Assembly (NCBI GenBank): GCA_016293845.1
Contig: JAEDDH010000004.1
Location: 62,001-126,000, forward strand
DNA from: Bacteroidales bacterium
Lineage (GTDB): Bacteria; Bacteroidota; Bacteroidia; Bacteroidales; UBA3824
Direction: 5' to 3'
DNA length: 64,000 nucleotides
The notes under the pieces were generated by a model. It did not search any database and was not told the DNA's origin. It saw only the letters and a program-made list of their open reading frames with translations. The first letter of the stretch is position 1. Every line of letters begins with the position of its first letter. A program made the position numbers and the translations under genes. Below are positions 34,731-43,498 of this stretch, one piece after another.

Positions 34731-36521
34731 ATGGCTTTTGTAATTTTGCTGCTCTATGCAGCTTTGGTTTTTGTAACTATCAAATTTAAACAAGTTTACA
34801 CTCCTGCAGGAGTAATGGTGTTTTTGTGGACGGCACTTAATGCCACATTGCTGATTTTCTTCCGTGATATGGTTGAACTCAAATATTCGGGACTCTTCTA
34901 CATTTTAGCAGGAGTGGGAATCTTTTTCGGAGGTGCAATTTTAGGGAAGAAAACCAACAAACAAAATTTAGAAACCAACCAACTGCAAGTCAACGAAAAG
35001 ATGATAGCTCCTATTTTGTGTACACTCACATTATTAGGCTTTATATGGCCTATCTACTATATTATAGCCCACGGTTTTTCTATTTCCAACTTATTTGATT
35101 TAGACGAATTAAGCGAAATGACTAAGGAATTCTCAACCGAACGATATACTGCCGAAGAAACCATTGGCTACTCAAAAGCATCCCAATTACTTCTTATTTT
35201 TACCTATACAGCACCTATAATTGGAGGATTCTGTTGGCTGATTTCCAATAAAATTCATTCAAAAATCACTTCCATACTATCTGTACTTCCATGCATAATG
35301 ATAACTGCATCACAGAGTACAAAAATGGCAATGATTAATGCACTATTTTTTTGGCTGAGCGGCTTTTTAGTTAGCGCACTTAGCTACAATATCAAATTAA
35401 AAATCTCAATCAAATCAATAATTATTGGAGTTAGTATTTTATCATTGTTTTTTGCAATACTTTTTTATTCAATGCTAACCAGATGGGGAAACAATTACGA
35501 CGATAACAAAATTGAACGCACCAAAATCACCTTTTTTAATTACGCTTACGGTTCATTACTATGTTTCGATTATTGGTTCAACGACCAAATACAAAACACC
35601 GACTATTCAACAGTCATATTACAAAATGCTAAATTACACAGATTAGGATATCTAAGCAACATAGAGAATGGTGTAGGTGTTCAATTTTCTGAGCATATTA
35701 AAGCACCTTCGATGGAAATCTATGGCAATCATTTAGACGAATGTCAATATCAAGCAGGCAAAGACTATACTGTATCTTTTGACGTAACAAGCGATGTTCA
35801 ACCAGACTCTGTAAAATACTCGATTTTTAGCACTACCACCATACCAAAAGGTCATTTACCATTAATGATAGATAGTTGTAAGCAAACAGGATTGCACACA
35901 TGGCATTATCAATTATCGTTTAACTTGGATAGCAATAGACTAAACGTTAGAACTCCCGATATCATTCTATCCTACGATAGCGTTAAATATGTAGAAATCA
36001 CAAAATTGCGTATAGATACAGGCTCTGTGGCACAACCATGGATAAACAGAGGTAACAACATATTCTGGCACGACGACCAACTTAAATATGGAGTGATGAC
36101 TTTTTGCGGAATATTTAATGGATTGGGACTAGCTAAACGGCAAAAAGGTATTTACCGCGATAATGTTTATTTTGGTCGTTTAGACAAAACTATGCGTTCC
36201 AACGTCTACTCAATCTTTCGTATGCTGATTGATGACTTCGGTATTGTTGGAGCTTTGGTGTTTCTACTTCTATTAGGTTTTGCATCGGCAAAGGCGATTG
36301 TATTTATTAAGAAAAGAAAAATGATATTTTTATGTCAAGCCTTTCTGGTGGCGGTGTATAGTTATGTAATGTGGGGATTCGGAGCTTCCATTTGGGCATA
36401 CACTTCTATTATTTGCGCATACGGATTGGCGTTCTTCATTTTCAGCATTCTTCAAAAGCCTCTGCATGGCGATACTTGGGTTACAAAAATAGCTAAAATA
36501 CTGAAACCCAAACAGAAATAA
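34731..36521 (+). CDS. Wzy-like O-antigen/EPS polymerase with extracytoplasmic insert
   Basis: The product has 596 residues, some 150 more than usual Wzy. About seven membrane helices come first (residues about 1-250) and three or four last (about 485-585). Between them residues about 290-450 form a soluble segment rich in strands. It has KDYTVSFDVTSDVQPDS and ends KLRIDTGSVAQPWINRGNN, the pattern at the end of jelly-roll carbohydrate-binding modules, after which comes the usual Wzy loop. The protein should polymerise lipid-linked repeat units in the periplasm; the insert could bind the growing chain. The gene is divergent from the glycan locus and has its own promoter. Confidence 0.75.
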   Translation: MAFVILLLYAALVFVTIKFKQVYTPAGVMVFLWTALNATLLIFFRDMVELKYSGLFYILAGVGIFFGGAILGKKTNKQNLETNQLQVNEKMIAPILCTLTLLGFIWPIYYIIAHGFSISNLFDLDELSEMTKEFSTERYTAEETIGYSKASQLLLIFTYTAPIIGGFCWLISNKIHSKITSILSVLPCIMITASQSTKMAMINALFFWLSGFLVSALSYNIKLKISIKSIIIGVSILSLFFAILFYSMLTRWGNNYDDNKIERTKITFFNYAYGSLLCFDYWFNDQIQNTDYSTVILQNAKLHRLGYLSNIENGVGVQFSEHIKAPSMEIYGNHLDECQYQAGKDYTVSFDVTSDVQPDSVKYSIFSTTTIPKGHLPLMIDSCKQTGLHTWHYQLSFNLDSNRLNVRTPDIILSYDSVKYVEITKLRIDTGSVAQPWINRGNNIFWHDDQLKYGVMTFCGIFNGLGLAKRQKGIYRDNVYFGRLDKTMRSNVYSIFRMLIDDFGIVGALVFLLLLGFASAKAIVFIKKRKMIFLCQAFLVAVYSYVMWGFGASIWAYTSIICAYGLAFFIFSILQKPLHGDTWVTKIAKILKPKQK

Positions 36522-36573
36522 AAAAAGGAATCCTATATGTTGGACTCCTTTTATGTTAATCAAATGTAATTGT

Positions 36574-38244
36574 TTAGAATATCTCATACCCGTACTTCTT
36601 GCAAAGATCGGTACTCTTCTCTTTGAGTTTGTACTTCATAATCTTGCCGGCGGCGTTGAGGGGAAATTCGTCTACAAAGAATACATACTTGGGTATCTTG
36701 TAGCGCGAAATCTTACCCTGGCAGAAATTGCGGACGTCTTCGGGCTGGATTGAGCCTTTTTCGTGGAGGATGATGAACGCTCCCACTTGCTCGCCGTATT
36801 TGGGAGAGGGAACGCCTACCACTTGAACGTCTTTGATTTGCGGCATCTGATAGAGAAACTCCTCAATCTCACGAGGATAGATATTCTCGCCGCCACGGAT
36901 AATCATATCTTTGATACGTCCGGTGATGCGGTAGTTGCCGTCGGGGTCTTTCACGCCAAGGTCGCCAGAGTGGAGGAATCCGTTCTTGTCGATAATCTCG
37001 GCAGTGGCTTTGGGGTTCTTGTAGTAACCCTTCATAATGTTGTAGCCACGGCAGCACATCTCGCCTTGAACGCCCACGGGAACTTCCTCGTTGGTGGCGG
37101 GGTCGAGCACTTTTACCTCTACCATCGGGAAGTCGCGACCTACTGTGGTGGCTTTTACTTCGATGGAGTCGTCGTAGAACGATTGCGTCATACCAGGAGA
37201 GGTCTCGGTTAAGCCGTACACAATGGTGATGTCCCTCATATACATTTTTTCCATCACCTCGCGCATGGTTTCAATCGGGCAGAGCGAACCTGCCATAATG
37301 CCGGTGCGGAGGGTTTTGAGGTCAAACATCGAGAACATCGGATGGGTCAACATACTAATAAACATTGTGGGAACGCCGTAAAGCGCGGTTGCTTTCTCTT
37401 TCTGAACCGAGGCGAGTACCAACAGCGGGTCGAAATTCTCTATCATAATGAGAGTTGCGCCGTGAGTGATAATAGCCATAACGCCAAGCACAATGCCAAA
37501 GCAGTGGAAAAGCGGCGAGGGCAATACCAATCGTTCTTTGTTGGTAAACAGCTGACGCTCACCGATGCTGAATCCGTTGTTGGTGATATTTACGTGGGTA
37601 AGCATCACACCCTTTGGAAAACCTGTCGTTCCGCTGGTATACTGCATATTTACAACATCGTAGGGCGACACTTTCTTTTTGGCAGTTTCGAGAACGTCGT
37701 CGTCGATTTGCTGACCAAGCAGAAGAAGTTCCTGCGTGTTGTACATTCCGCGATGTTTTTCGGGACCTATATATATAATGTGTTTCAGGTAGGGGAATTT
37801 TTCGGTGTGAAGGTATCCGCGTGCCTGGTCGCGAAGTTCGGGAGCAAGCCCATAAACGATGTCGATATAGTTGCTGTCGCGCCAAGTGTCGATAAGGCAG
37901 AGGGCGTTGAGGTCGGCATCTTTCATCAGGTATTCAAGTTCGTGGCTCTTGTAGCCTGTGTTTACGGTAACTGTTACCACACCTATTTTGGCGGCTGCAA
38001 ACTGGAATGTAAGCCAATCGGGAACGTTAGATGCCCAAATACCGAGGTGGTCGCCGTGCTTGAGGCCAAGATAGAGAAGACCCTTGGCAAGGTCGTTGAC
38101 ACGGTCGTTGAACTGTTTGTATGTAAAACGAAGGTCACGGTCGGCGTAAACTATAAACTCCTGATCTGGAGTTTCTTTGGCCCATTTTTCAATCCAATCG
38201 CCGAGTGTAAGTTCAAATAATGTTGTTTTTTCTGGCTTTCTCAT
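36574..38244 (-). CDS. AMP-forming acyl-CoA synthetase
   Basis: The product has 556 residues. Adenylate-forming motifs in order are MQYTSGTTGFPKGVMLTH (P-loop), VYGLTETSPGMTQ, the HSGDLGVKD motif, GRIKDMIIRGGENIYPREIE and the C-terminal lysine in NAAGKIMKYKL. It activates a medium- or long-chain fatty acid to its CoA thioester. The gene follows the XRE-cupin regulator gene after 2 bp and so is certainly co-transcribed with it; that pairing recurs in Bacteroidota and suggests control by a fatty-acid-related ligand. Confidence 0.94.
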   Translation of the reverse strand: MRKPEKTTLFELTLGDWIEKWAKETPDQEFIVYADRDLRFTYKQFNDRVNDLAKGLLYLGLKHGDHLGIWASNVPDWLTFQFAAAKIGVVTVTVNTGYKSHELEYLMKDADLNALCLIDTWRDSNYIDIVYGLAPELRDQARGYLHTEKFPYLKHIIYIGPEKHRGMYNTQELLLLGQQIDDDVLETAKKKVSPYDVVNMQYTSGTTGFPKGVMLTHVNITNNGFSIGERQLFTNKERLVLPSPLFHCFGIVLGVMAIITHGATLIMIENFDPLLVLASVQKEKATALYGVPTMFISMLTHPMFSMFDLKTLRTGIMAGSLCPIETMREVMEKMYMRDITIVYGLTETSPGMTQSFYDDSIEVKATTVGRDFPMVEVKVLDPATNEEVPVGVQGEMCCRGYNIMKGYYKNPKATAEIIDKNGFLHSGDLGVKDPDGNYRITGRIKDMIIRGGENIYPREIEEFLYQMPQIKDVQVVGVPSPKYGEQVGAFIILHEKGSIQPEDVRNFCQGKISRYKIPKYVFFVDEFPLNAAGKIMKYKLKEKSTDLCKKYGYEIF

Positions 38245-38246
38245 GG

Positions 38247-38816
38247 CTAAATAGGTGTATAAACAACGGCTAAAATCTTAGCCTGCTGATTGTTGTATCC
38301 GTGAACACTGTGTGCCACAATGCAGTCGTAGTAAATGCTGTCGCCGGGGTTGAGGATATAGTTGTTTTTGCCGTATGTTACCTCTACAACGCCCTCCATG
38401 CAGTAGATAAACTCTTCGCCTTCGTGCTGCGAAAGTTTAAAGTCGGGAGTGGGAGCAGAATCAATATCAATAATATACGGTTCCATGTGGCGGCCCATTT
38501 TGTTAGAAGCAAGAGAGTAGAAGTTGAGATACTCGTGCGATCCGCTGTTCTGGCTTGAAAAACTTGCACCCTTGTCGGCTTGGTCGGCAAGTCGGTGAAC
38601 CACAGGACCGAGTTCTTTGCTGTCGTCAACAAAAGTACCGATTCTCGCGCCCAAAGCACGGGCTATTTTGATCATCGGGCTTAGCGACGGTATAGACCTA
38701 CCGTCTTCTATTTGCTGTATCTGATTGACTTCGAGTCCGCTACGTGCGGAAACTTCTTCAAGGCTGATTTTTTTAAGTTCGCGCAGCCCTTTGATTTTTT
38801 CGCCTACTGTCTTCAT
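38247..38816 (-). CDS. XRE-family regulator with C-terminal cupin domain
   Basis: The product has 189 residues. An N-terminal helix-turn-helix (residues about 5-62, ISLEEVSARSGLEVNQIQQIEDG) is joined to a cupin (about 110-185, with HEGEEFIYCMEGVVEVTYG and LNPGDSIYYDCIVAHSVHG). The cupin should bind a small ligand and switch DNA binding. It probably controls its own operon with the acyl-CoA ligase: an inverted repeat lies over the predicted start site. Confidence 0.92.
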   Translation of the reverse strand: MKTVGEKIKGLRELKKISLEEVSARSGLEVNQIQQIEDGRSIPSLSPMIKIARALGARIGTFVDDSKELGPVVHRLADQADKGASFSSQNSGSHEYLNFYSLASNKMGRHMEPYIIDIDSAPTPDFKLSQHEGEEFIYCMEGVVEVTYGKNNYILNPGDSIYYDCIVAHSVHGYNNQQAKILAVVYTPI

Positions 38817-38844
38817 TGTAGAAATGTTTATGTTATTAAAAAAA

Positions 38845-38873
38845 ACTTTCGTTAAAGAAAGTGCCCAAAATTA
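38845..38873 (-). promoter_or_regulatory. Promoter and probable operator of the XRE-cupin operon
   Basis: On the minus strand TAATTTTG (38873-38866) is the -7 element. Seven bases further starts the perfect inverted repeat ACTTTC-GTTAAA-GAAAGT (38845-38862), which covers the transcription start. A repressor bound there would block initiation, so autoregulation is likely. Confidence 0.6.
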
Positions 38874-38945
38874 CAAATTTGCCGTGAATTTTTGCACACA
38901 AGGCAGAGTTTTTTTATAAATACATATAATCGTTTTTGTCAAAAA

Positions 38946-38977
38946 GTTGTGTTATAACAAATAAATTGATATATTTG
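38946..38977 (+). promoter_or_regulatory. Promoter of the Tim44-like gene
   Basis: GTTG (38946-38949), 20 nt, TATATTTG (38970-38977). The start would lie near 38984, 12 nt before the ATG. Confidence 0.6.
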
Positions 38978-38995
38978 TGCAAAAGAAAATGAGTT

Positions 38996-40198
38996 ATGAA
39001 TGCCGCATTTTTATCGGATATGTGCGCTGTAATGGTGCAGGAAGAGGAGGGTTTTGCTGCCCGACACTCTTCCGCTGTGCTATATGCGGTGGTGGCGGTG
39101 GTGATTCTTGCAGCCGTGCTTATCAAATGGCGCACTGGCAGCGACGAGGAGGCGGGACTTGTGATTGTGTCGTCGCCCACACAACAGAACTCAGTGCTTA
39201 AACGCATCGCTATAATCACTGGCATCAGCAACATCAAGGACGAAGACCACAATTTTTCTCTCGTGGGATTTGAGGATTTTGCATCGCTGCTGTTTGTGCA
39301 GTATCACGAATCGCTTGGATTAAAAACTGTTAAGGCTGTCCAGCCGTTTTTCAACTACGAACTCAGCAACAACAGCAGCTTTGTGTGCAGCCACGTGGTG
39401 ATAGAATCGGTTTCGCTCTACGACATCCGCACCGAAAAAGACACTATATATATAGTGTTGGAATTTGCAGCCAACTATCTGCCGAAGGTTCGTCCCGCCA
39501 CCGACATCACATCGCACCGCGAAAAATGCCTTGAACGATGGCTCTTTAGCCGCAATAGGAAATACACATCGCCACAACAGCCCGAACCGCTTGGCTCGCT
39601 GAGCGGATTCTGCAACGATTGGAAGGTAACTTCGATAAATCTTGTATCATCAGTACGACTCGACGATAAGCCTAAGCCGTTTTTCGACACTCTGCCTCCC
39701 GTACCAGCCTCCGGCCACGATCCTGCCAAGGTAAAAAACCTGCTGACATTGTTCTGCAACTATCACAGGGGCGAATATTCTGGATTTTCTGACTTTTGTA
39801 AAAAAACTGCCGCGCCATGCTTTCTGTCGCTTTGGCGCAATTTCGACAAATGCGGATGGCAAAAGCCGTTTAAATGCGTGCTCTCTGCCAACGTTGCTAA
39901 TATGCTACAATACCATCACGACCGCCTCAGCAACATACTCCTTTCTCCTAAAATCAAGGATTTGGATATATACGACATTGAGGTAACCGACTACATAGCC
40001 GACAACTTTTTTGAGAGCATAACCACAAAAATCTCATTCTCTTGTACCGATTATGTAGAAGACGCACAAGGGAAGATAGTTGCAGGCAGTGCCACAACGC
40101 ACAAAGATATTACAGCATACATATCTTTTGCCGCTCCGCACCGTCAAGCATTCGACCGCAAAAGCAAATTTATAGTGTACTGGGTGCAAAAGGTGTAA
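38996..40198 (+). CDS. Membrane protein with Tim44-like domains
   Basis: The product has 400 residues. One membrane helix lies near residues 27-43 (VLYAVVAVVILAAVLIKW). After it come two modules of similar design: about 80-200 (DFASLLFVQYHESLGL up to CLERWLFSRNR) and about 240-395 (ending with EVTDYIADNFFESITTKISF and FSCTDYVEDAQGKIVAG). Alternating helices and strands with a concluding W-F-R motif recall the Tim44-like fold, which in bacteria occurs in membrane proteins of unknown role. I rate the match as weak. It converges with the AAA gene at 40199, the stop codons touching. Confidence 0.6.
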   Translation: MNAAFLSDMCAVMVQEEEGFAARHSSAVLYAVVAVVILAAVLIKWRTGSDEEAGLVIVSSPTQQNSVLKRIAIITGISNIKDEDHNFSLVGFEDFASLLFVQYHESLGLKTVKAVQPFFNYELSNNSSFVCSHVVIESVSLYDIRTEKDTIYIVLEFAANYLPKVRPATDITSHREKCLERWLFSRNRKYTSPQQPEPLGSLSGFCNDWKVTSINLVSSVRLDDKPKPFFDTLPPVPASGHDPAKVKNLLTLFCNYHRGEYSGFSDFCKKTAAPCFLSLWRNFDKCGWQKPFKCVLSANVANMLQYHHDRLSNILLSPKIKDLDIYDIEVTDYIADNFFESITTKISFSCTDYVEDAQGKIVAGSATTHKDITAYISFAAPHRQAFDRKSKFIVYWVQKV

Positions 40199-41806
40199 TT
40201 ATTCTTCCTCCGACACCCATTCCACAATATTTTTTTCTTCGCTCGAAAAACTTACACCTATTTTATATATCTTGCGGTTGTCCATTTTAAAACTTCCGGC
40301 GTAGTTTTTCACGTTGATTTGATTGAGGGCGGTTTGGGCATCTTGGTCGATTTTGAACTCAAAAATGTAAACATACTCCTTATTAATAAGTATGCTATCG
40401 GCACGACCTTTTGAGAAATGAGCCTCGCTAACAATGTATTCGCCCAAAATAGTGAAAACCAAGTAGATTACATTCTGAAAATCGCGCTCTATAAGTTTAG
40501 CACTCTTGTCGTTGGCGTATGGCAGTGTGCACAACAGTGCTTTGAGCCGCTCAATTACGCTTTCAATGTCGCCATTGCGGAAATCTTCTTTAAATTTGAG
40601 GTAATCTAAACCGTTCGGATTTTCAACCGTACTATAAAACTCCTCGGCAAGCGAATTAAAAAAACTCGACTCCACCTCGTAATTAGGAAAACCTAACAGA
40701 TATGATCGGTCTTCTTTATCATACGACTTAATTGTAAGATACCCAGTATAATAGAGCAATGGAACAATTGCAGTTTTAATTTCATCGTCTTTATAATCTT
40801 TTAGAGCATCTTTTGGATACATCACATCCTTTTTTAGGGTCTTGATGTCAAATGTTGAGTTTTTAATCCGTTGCATCAATATAGTAGGAGTGCCAGTAGT
40901 ATACCAATAATTTTGGAAATCTTTCTTTTTTAGTGCGTTAAACAAACTTACAGGATTGATTACCTTTTCACCACGTTCGTGAAACAGATAACTGTCGTAC
41001 CATTTTTTTAGTTTGCCAACTATCTCATCGAATGAAACAACTTCCTGATCAGCAAAGGCCTGTATTTCGTCTTTAAAATTTGTCAAGAGTTCTTCGTGTG
41101 TGATGCCACAAATGCCTGAATAATTTGGATCCAACGAAATATCATCTGGTTGGTTTGTTCCGCTGAAAATTGACGTTTTGGCAAATTTGGTAACGCCGGT
41201 GAGAAAAACAAAGCGCAAATATTTGTCGGAATATTTCAACACAGAGAAAAATCCACGGTAAATATCCTTGTCTGTTTCAAGATTTACGCTCTTAATCAGT
41301 GGGTTATCGTATTCGTCAACAATCATTACGGTTTTTAAGCCTGTTTTTTCGTATACGGCTTGTAAATCGTGCTCCAAACGGAACGATAGTTTACGGCTTT
41401 CGCTTTTTATCAACGATTCCCCATCTTGAATTTGAAAAAAACTATCATCAAAATTCACACCATATTGATTTTCATAATCTTGCAAAGCGATTTTGATTTT
41501 ATCAATTAAAGTCATAGACCCGGAGGTATAATCGCCACTAACAAAATCAAGGTATATAATTGGATACTTGATCCAATCTTTTTCCAACTCATAAATTTTG
41601 AGGCCTTCAAACAACTCTTTCTTACCTTCAAAAAAAGCAAGTAATGTATTACACAACAGGCTTTTGCCAAACCTGCGCGGACGGGCGAGAAAATATGTTT
41701 TGCCATGATAGGAAAGGTTGTACACATAGTCGGTTTTGTCTACGTATACACATTTGCTTAGACGCAAATCTTCAAAACTCTGTATGCTCAATGGATAGTT
41801 TACCAT
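40199..41806 (-). CDS. AAA ATPase-like protein with PD-(D/E)XK nuclease-like C-terminus
   Basis: From the ATG at 41806 the product has 535 residues. The longer frame to 41857 covers its promoter, whose predicted start is near 41820. The N-terminal AAA-like domain has KCVYVDKTDYVYNL and the P-loop FLARPRRFGKSLLCNT, and MIVDEYDNPLIK is Walker B. The C-terminal part has GRADSILINKEYVYIFEFKI, a PD-(D/E)XK core with D, E and K. The family is frequent in gut Bacteroidota, in many copies, and has unknown function; links to mobile DNA or defence have been proposed, but nothing here shows them. Confidence 0.9.
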   Translation of the reverse strand: MVNYPLSIQSFEDLRLSKCVYVDKTDYVYNLSYHGKTYFLARPRRFGKSLLCNTLLAFFEGKKELFEGLKIYELEKDWIKYPIIYLDFVSGDYTSGSMTLIDKIKIALQDYENQYGVNFDDSFFQIQDGESLIKSESRKLSFRLEHDLQAVYEKTGLKTVMIVDEYDNPLIKSVNLETDKDIYRGFFSVLKYSDKYLRFVFLTGVTKFAKTSIFSGTNQPDDISLDPNYSGICGITHEELLTNFKDEIQAFADQEVVSFDEIVGKLKKWYDSYLFHERGEKVINPVSLFNALKKKDFQNYWYTTGTPTILMQRIKNSTFDIKTLKKDVMYPKDALKDYKDDEIKTAIVPLLYYTGYLTIKSYDKEDRSYLLGFPNYEVESSFFNSLAEEFYSTVENPNGLDYLKFKEDFRNGDIESVIERLKALLCTLPYANDKSAKLIERDFQNVIYLVFTILGEYIVSEAHFSKGRADSILINKEYVYIFEFKIDQDAQTALNQINVKNYAGSFKMDNRKIYKIGVSFSSEEKNIVEWVSEEE

Positions 41807-41825
41807 AATGATGCTCTTTGTTACT

Positions 41826-41858
41826 GCAAAGATAATCATCTTGTTTCGGATTTGCAAA
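41826..41858 (-). promoter_or_regulatory. Consensus promoter of the AAA/nuclease-like gene
   Basis: On the minus strand TTTG (41858-41855), 20 nt, TATCTTTGC (41834-41826), an exact consensus. It sits between the start codon and the tandem repeats and decides for the start at 41806. Confidence 0.85.
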
Positions 41859-41877
41859 TAAAAAAATACCTAAATTA

Positions 41878-42190
41878 GGCTGCACGAGGTGTTCCGCAGT
41901 TGCAGAAGTGTCCGTGCAAGGCTGCACGAGGTGTTCCGCAAAAAAAAAAGTGTCCGTGCAAGGCTGGACGAGGTGTTCCGCAAAAAAAAAGTGTCCGTGC
42001 AAGGCTGGACGAGGTGTTCCGCAAAAAAAAAAGTGTCCGTGCAAGGCTGGACGGGTAGTTCCGCAAAAAAAAAAGTGTCCGTGCAAGGCTGCACGAGGTG
42101 TTCCGAAGCTGCAGAAGTGTCCGTGCAAGGCTGCACGGGTAGTTCCGCAAAAAAAAAAGTGTCCGAGCAAGGCTGCACAGACACTTCCGC
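41878..42190. repeat. 42-bp tandem repeat array, 7.5 copies
   Basis: Seven full units start at 41878, 41920, 41962, 42003, 42045, 42087 and 42129; the third has 41 bp. A partial one at 42171-42190 abuts the lpxB stop codon. Each has GGCTGCACGAGG (or GGCTGGACG), GTTCCGCA, a run of 9-10 A and GTGTCCGTGCAA. In units 1 and 6 the A-run is replaced by AGTTGCAGAA or AGCTGCAGAA. Where one unit meets the next, GTGCA-AGGC-TGCAC can form a small hairpin. The array fills the gap between lpxB and the promoter of the AAA gene. No spacers of changing sequence occur, so it is not CRISPR. Confidence 0.95.
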
Positions 42191-42191
42191 A

Positions 42192-43313
42192 CTATTTGCG
42201 TATATCATCCACAATAATCTTAGCCGTTTGTGCCGACGCGCTTCCGTCGCCGAGTATGGTGTTGATTTCTTCGTAGTTTTTAAGCATACGGTTGCGGTAG
42301 TGGGTGTCGTTGAGTATGTGCGACACTTCGGCGGTGATGCGGTTGGCAAGGTCGGTTTGAATCAACTCCTTTACACATTCGCGGTTGAGAATAATATTTA
42401 CCAACGAAATAAAGTTGATTTTTACCAACACCCTGCCCACAAGGTACGATGCATATTGCAGTTTGTACACCACCACCTGAGGAGTGCGAAGAAAAGCAGC
42501 TTCGAGAGTGGCTGTTCCACTTGTAACCATTGCAGCCACAGCGTTTTTCACCACGCTGTAGGTTTGGTCAAAAACCACTTGCACGTTTTTGTATCCGCTG
42601 ATAAACTCATTGTAAAAATCGTGGCCGATACCGGGCGCACCAGCAATAATAAACTGATAATCAGGAAAATTCTCCGACGCTTTGAGCATTTCGGGCAAAA
42701 GTTTCTTTATTTCGTTTCGTCTACTGCCTGCCACAAGGGCAATGTAGGGTTTATCGCCAAGGTTAAAACGCTGACGAAATTCGTCGGCATGAATAATGCT
42801 CTTTTCACGAGCCTTCATAGCGTCAACAAGCGGATTGCCAACGTATTCTACCTTATAATCAAACTGTTTGTAAAAATCCACCTCAAAGGGGAATATTACA
42901 AACATCTTATCAATCAATTTTTTAACGGTGTAAGCACGTTTCTTTTTCCATGCCCAGATTTTTGGCGAAATATAGTAATACACCTTCAAGCCAAGAGTTT
43001 TGGCAAACTTCGCCATACGGAGATTGAATCCGGGATAGTCTACAAGAATCAGAAGGTCGGGCATATACTCTTTGAGAGCCTCTTTACATAGAGCCATATT
43101 TCGTTTCACCTTGCCAAGATTAGCCACCACTTCAAAAATGCCCATAAACGCCATCTCTCTGTAATGGAGCAACATAGTGCCACCCACGGCAGCCATCAAA
43201 TCTCCGCCGAAAAAGCGGAATTCTGCATTCGGATCTTCTTTTTTTATCTGAGCCATAAGGTTCGAGGCATGCAAATCGCCCGAAGCCTCGCCCGCTATAA
43301 GGAAATATTTCAT
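42192..43313 (-). CDS. lpxB: Lipid-A-disaccharide synthase LpxB
   Basis: The product has 373 residues from the ATG at 43313; an in-frame ATG four codons upstream is less likely since homologues start MKYFLIAGEASGDLHA. Other motifs are FRFFGGDLMAAVG, LVDYPGFNLRMAK, YYISPKIWAWKKKR and TSGTATLEAA in the donor site. It joins UDP-2,3-diacylglucosamine and lipid X to the lipid A disaccharide (glycosyltransferase family 19) at the inner membrane. Neither surE nor other lpx genes are adjacent. The 42-bp repeats start right at its stop codon. Confidence 0.96.
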   Translation of the reverse strand: MKYFLIAGEASGDLHASNLMAQIKKEDPNAEFRFFGGDLMAAVGGTMLLHYREMAFMGIFEVVANLGKVKRNMALCKEALKEYMPDLLILVDYPGFNLRMAKFAKTLGLKVYYYISPKIWAWKKKRAYTVKKLIDKMFVIFPFEVDFYKQFDYKVEYVGNPLVDAMKAREKSIIHADEFRQRFNLGDKPYIALVAGSRRNEIKKLLPEMLKASENFPDYQFIIAGAPGIGHDFYNEFISGYKNVQVVFDQTYSVVKNAVAAMVTSGTATLEAAFLRTPQVVVYKLQYASYLVGRVLVKINFISLVNIILNRECVKELIQTDLANRITAEVSHILNDTHYRNRMLKNYEEINTILGDGSASAQTAKIIVDDIRK

Positions 43314-43439
43314 TTTTTTTCGCAATTATTTTCGGTGTAAAAGTAGTGCAAAGGCAAGATTTTTCCAAAATTATTCCCTCTAAAATAAAAAAGATAGTAT
43401 TTTTTTCGTTTATTTTAATAATAAAGGGAATGTATTTTG

Positions 43440-43448
43440 TAATTTTGC
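43440..43448 (+). promoter_or_regulatory. -7 element before the 43499 gene
   Basis: TAATTTTGC lies 50 nt before the ATG; the -33 region is AT-rich without TTTG. Confidence 0.5.
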
Positions 43449-43498
43449 ATTATAAATTATAGTAACTAAAACAAAGTTTGACGCTAATTAATTAAATC

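Noticed and set aside
37342..38220. Plus-strand open frame of 292 codons
   Set aside because: Exactly antisense to the acyl-CoA synthetase, whose motifs are complete.
36574..38816. Toxin-antitoxin pair suggested by the XRE gene
   Set aside because: The XRE protein has a cupin domain and its partner is a full-length acyl-CoA ligase.
41878..42190. CRISPR array
   Set aside because: Unit-to-unit spacers are not unique; the whole 42-bp unit is repeated. No cas genes are near.
41889..43091. Plus-strand open frame of 400 codons
   Set aside because: It runs through the 42-bp array and then antisense to lpxB. The repeat units lack stops, which inflates the frame; lpxB is beyond doubt.
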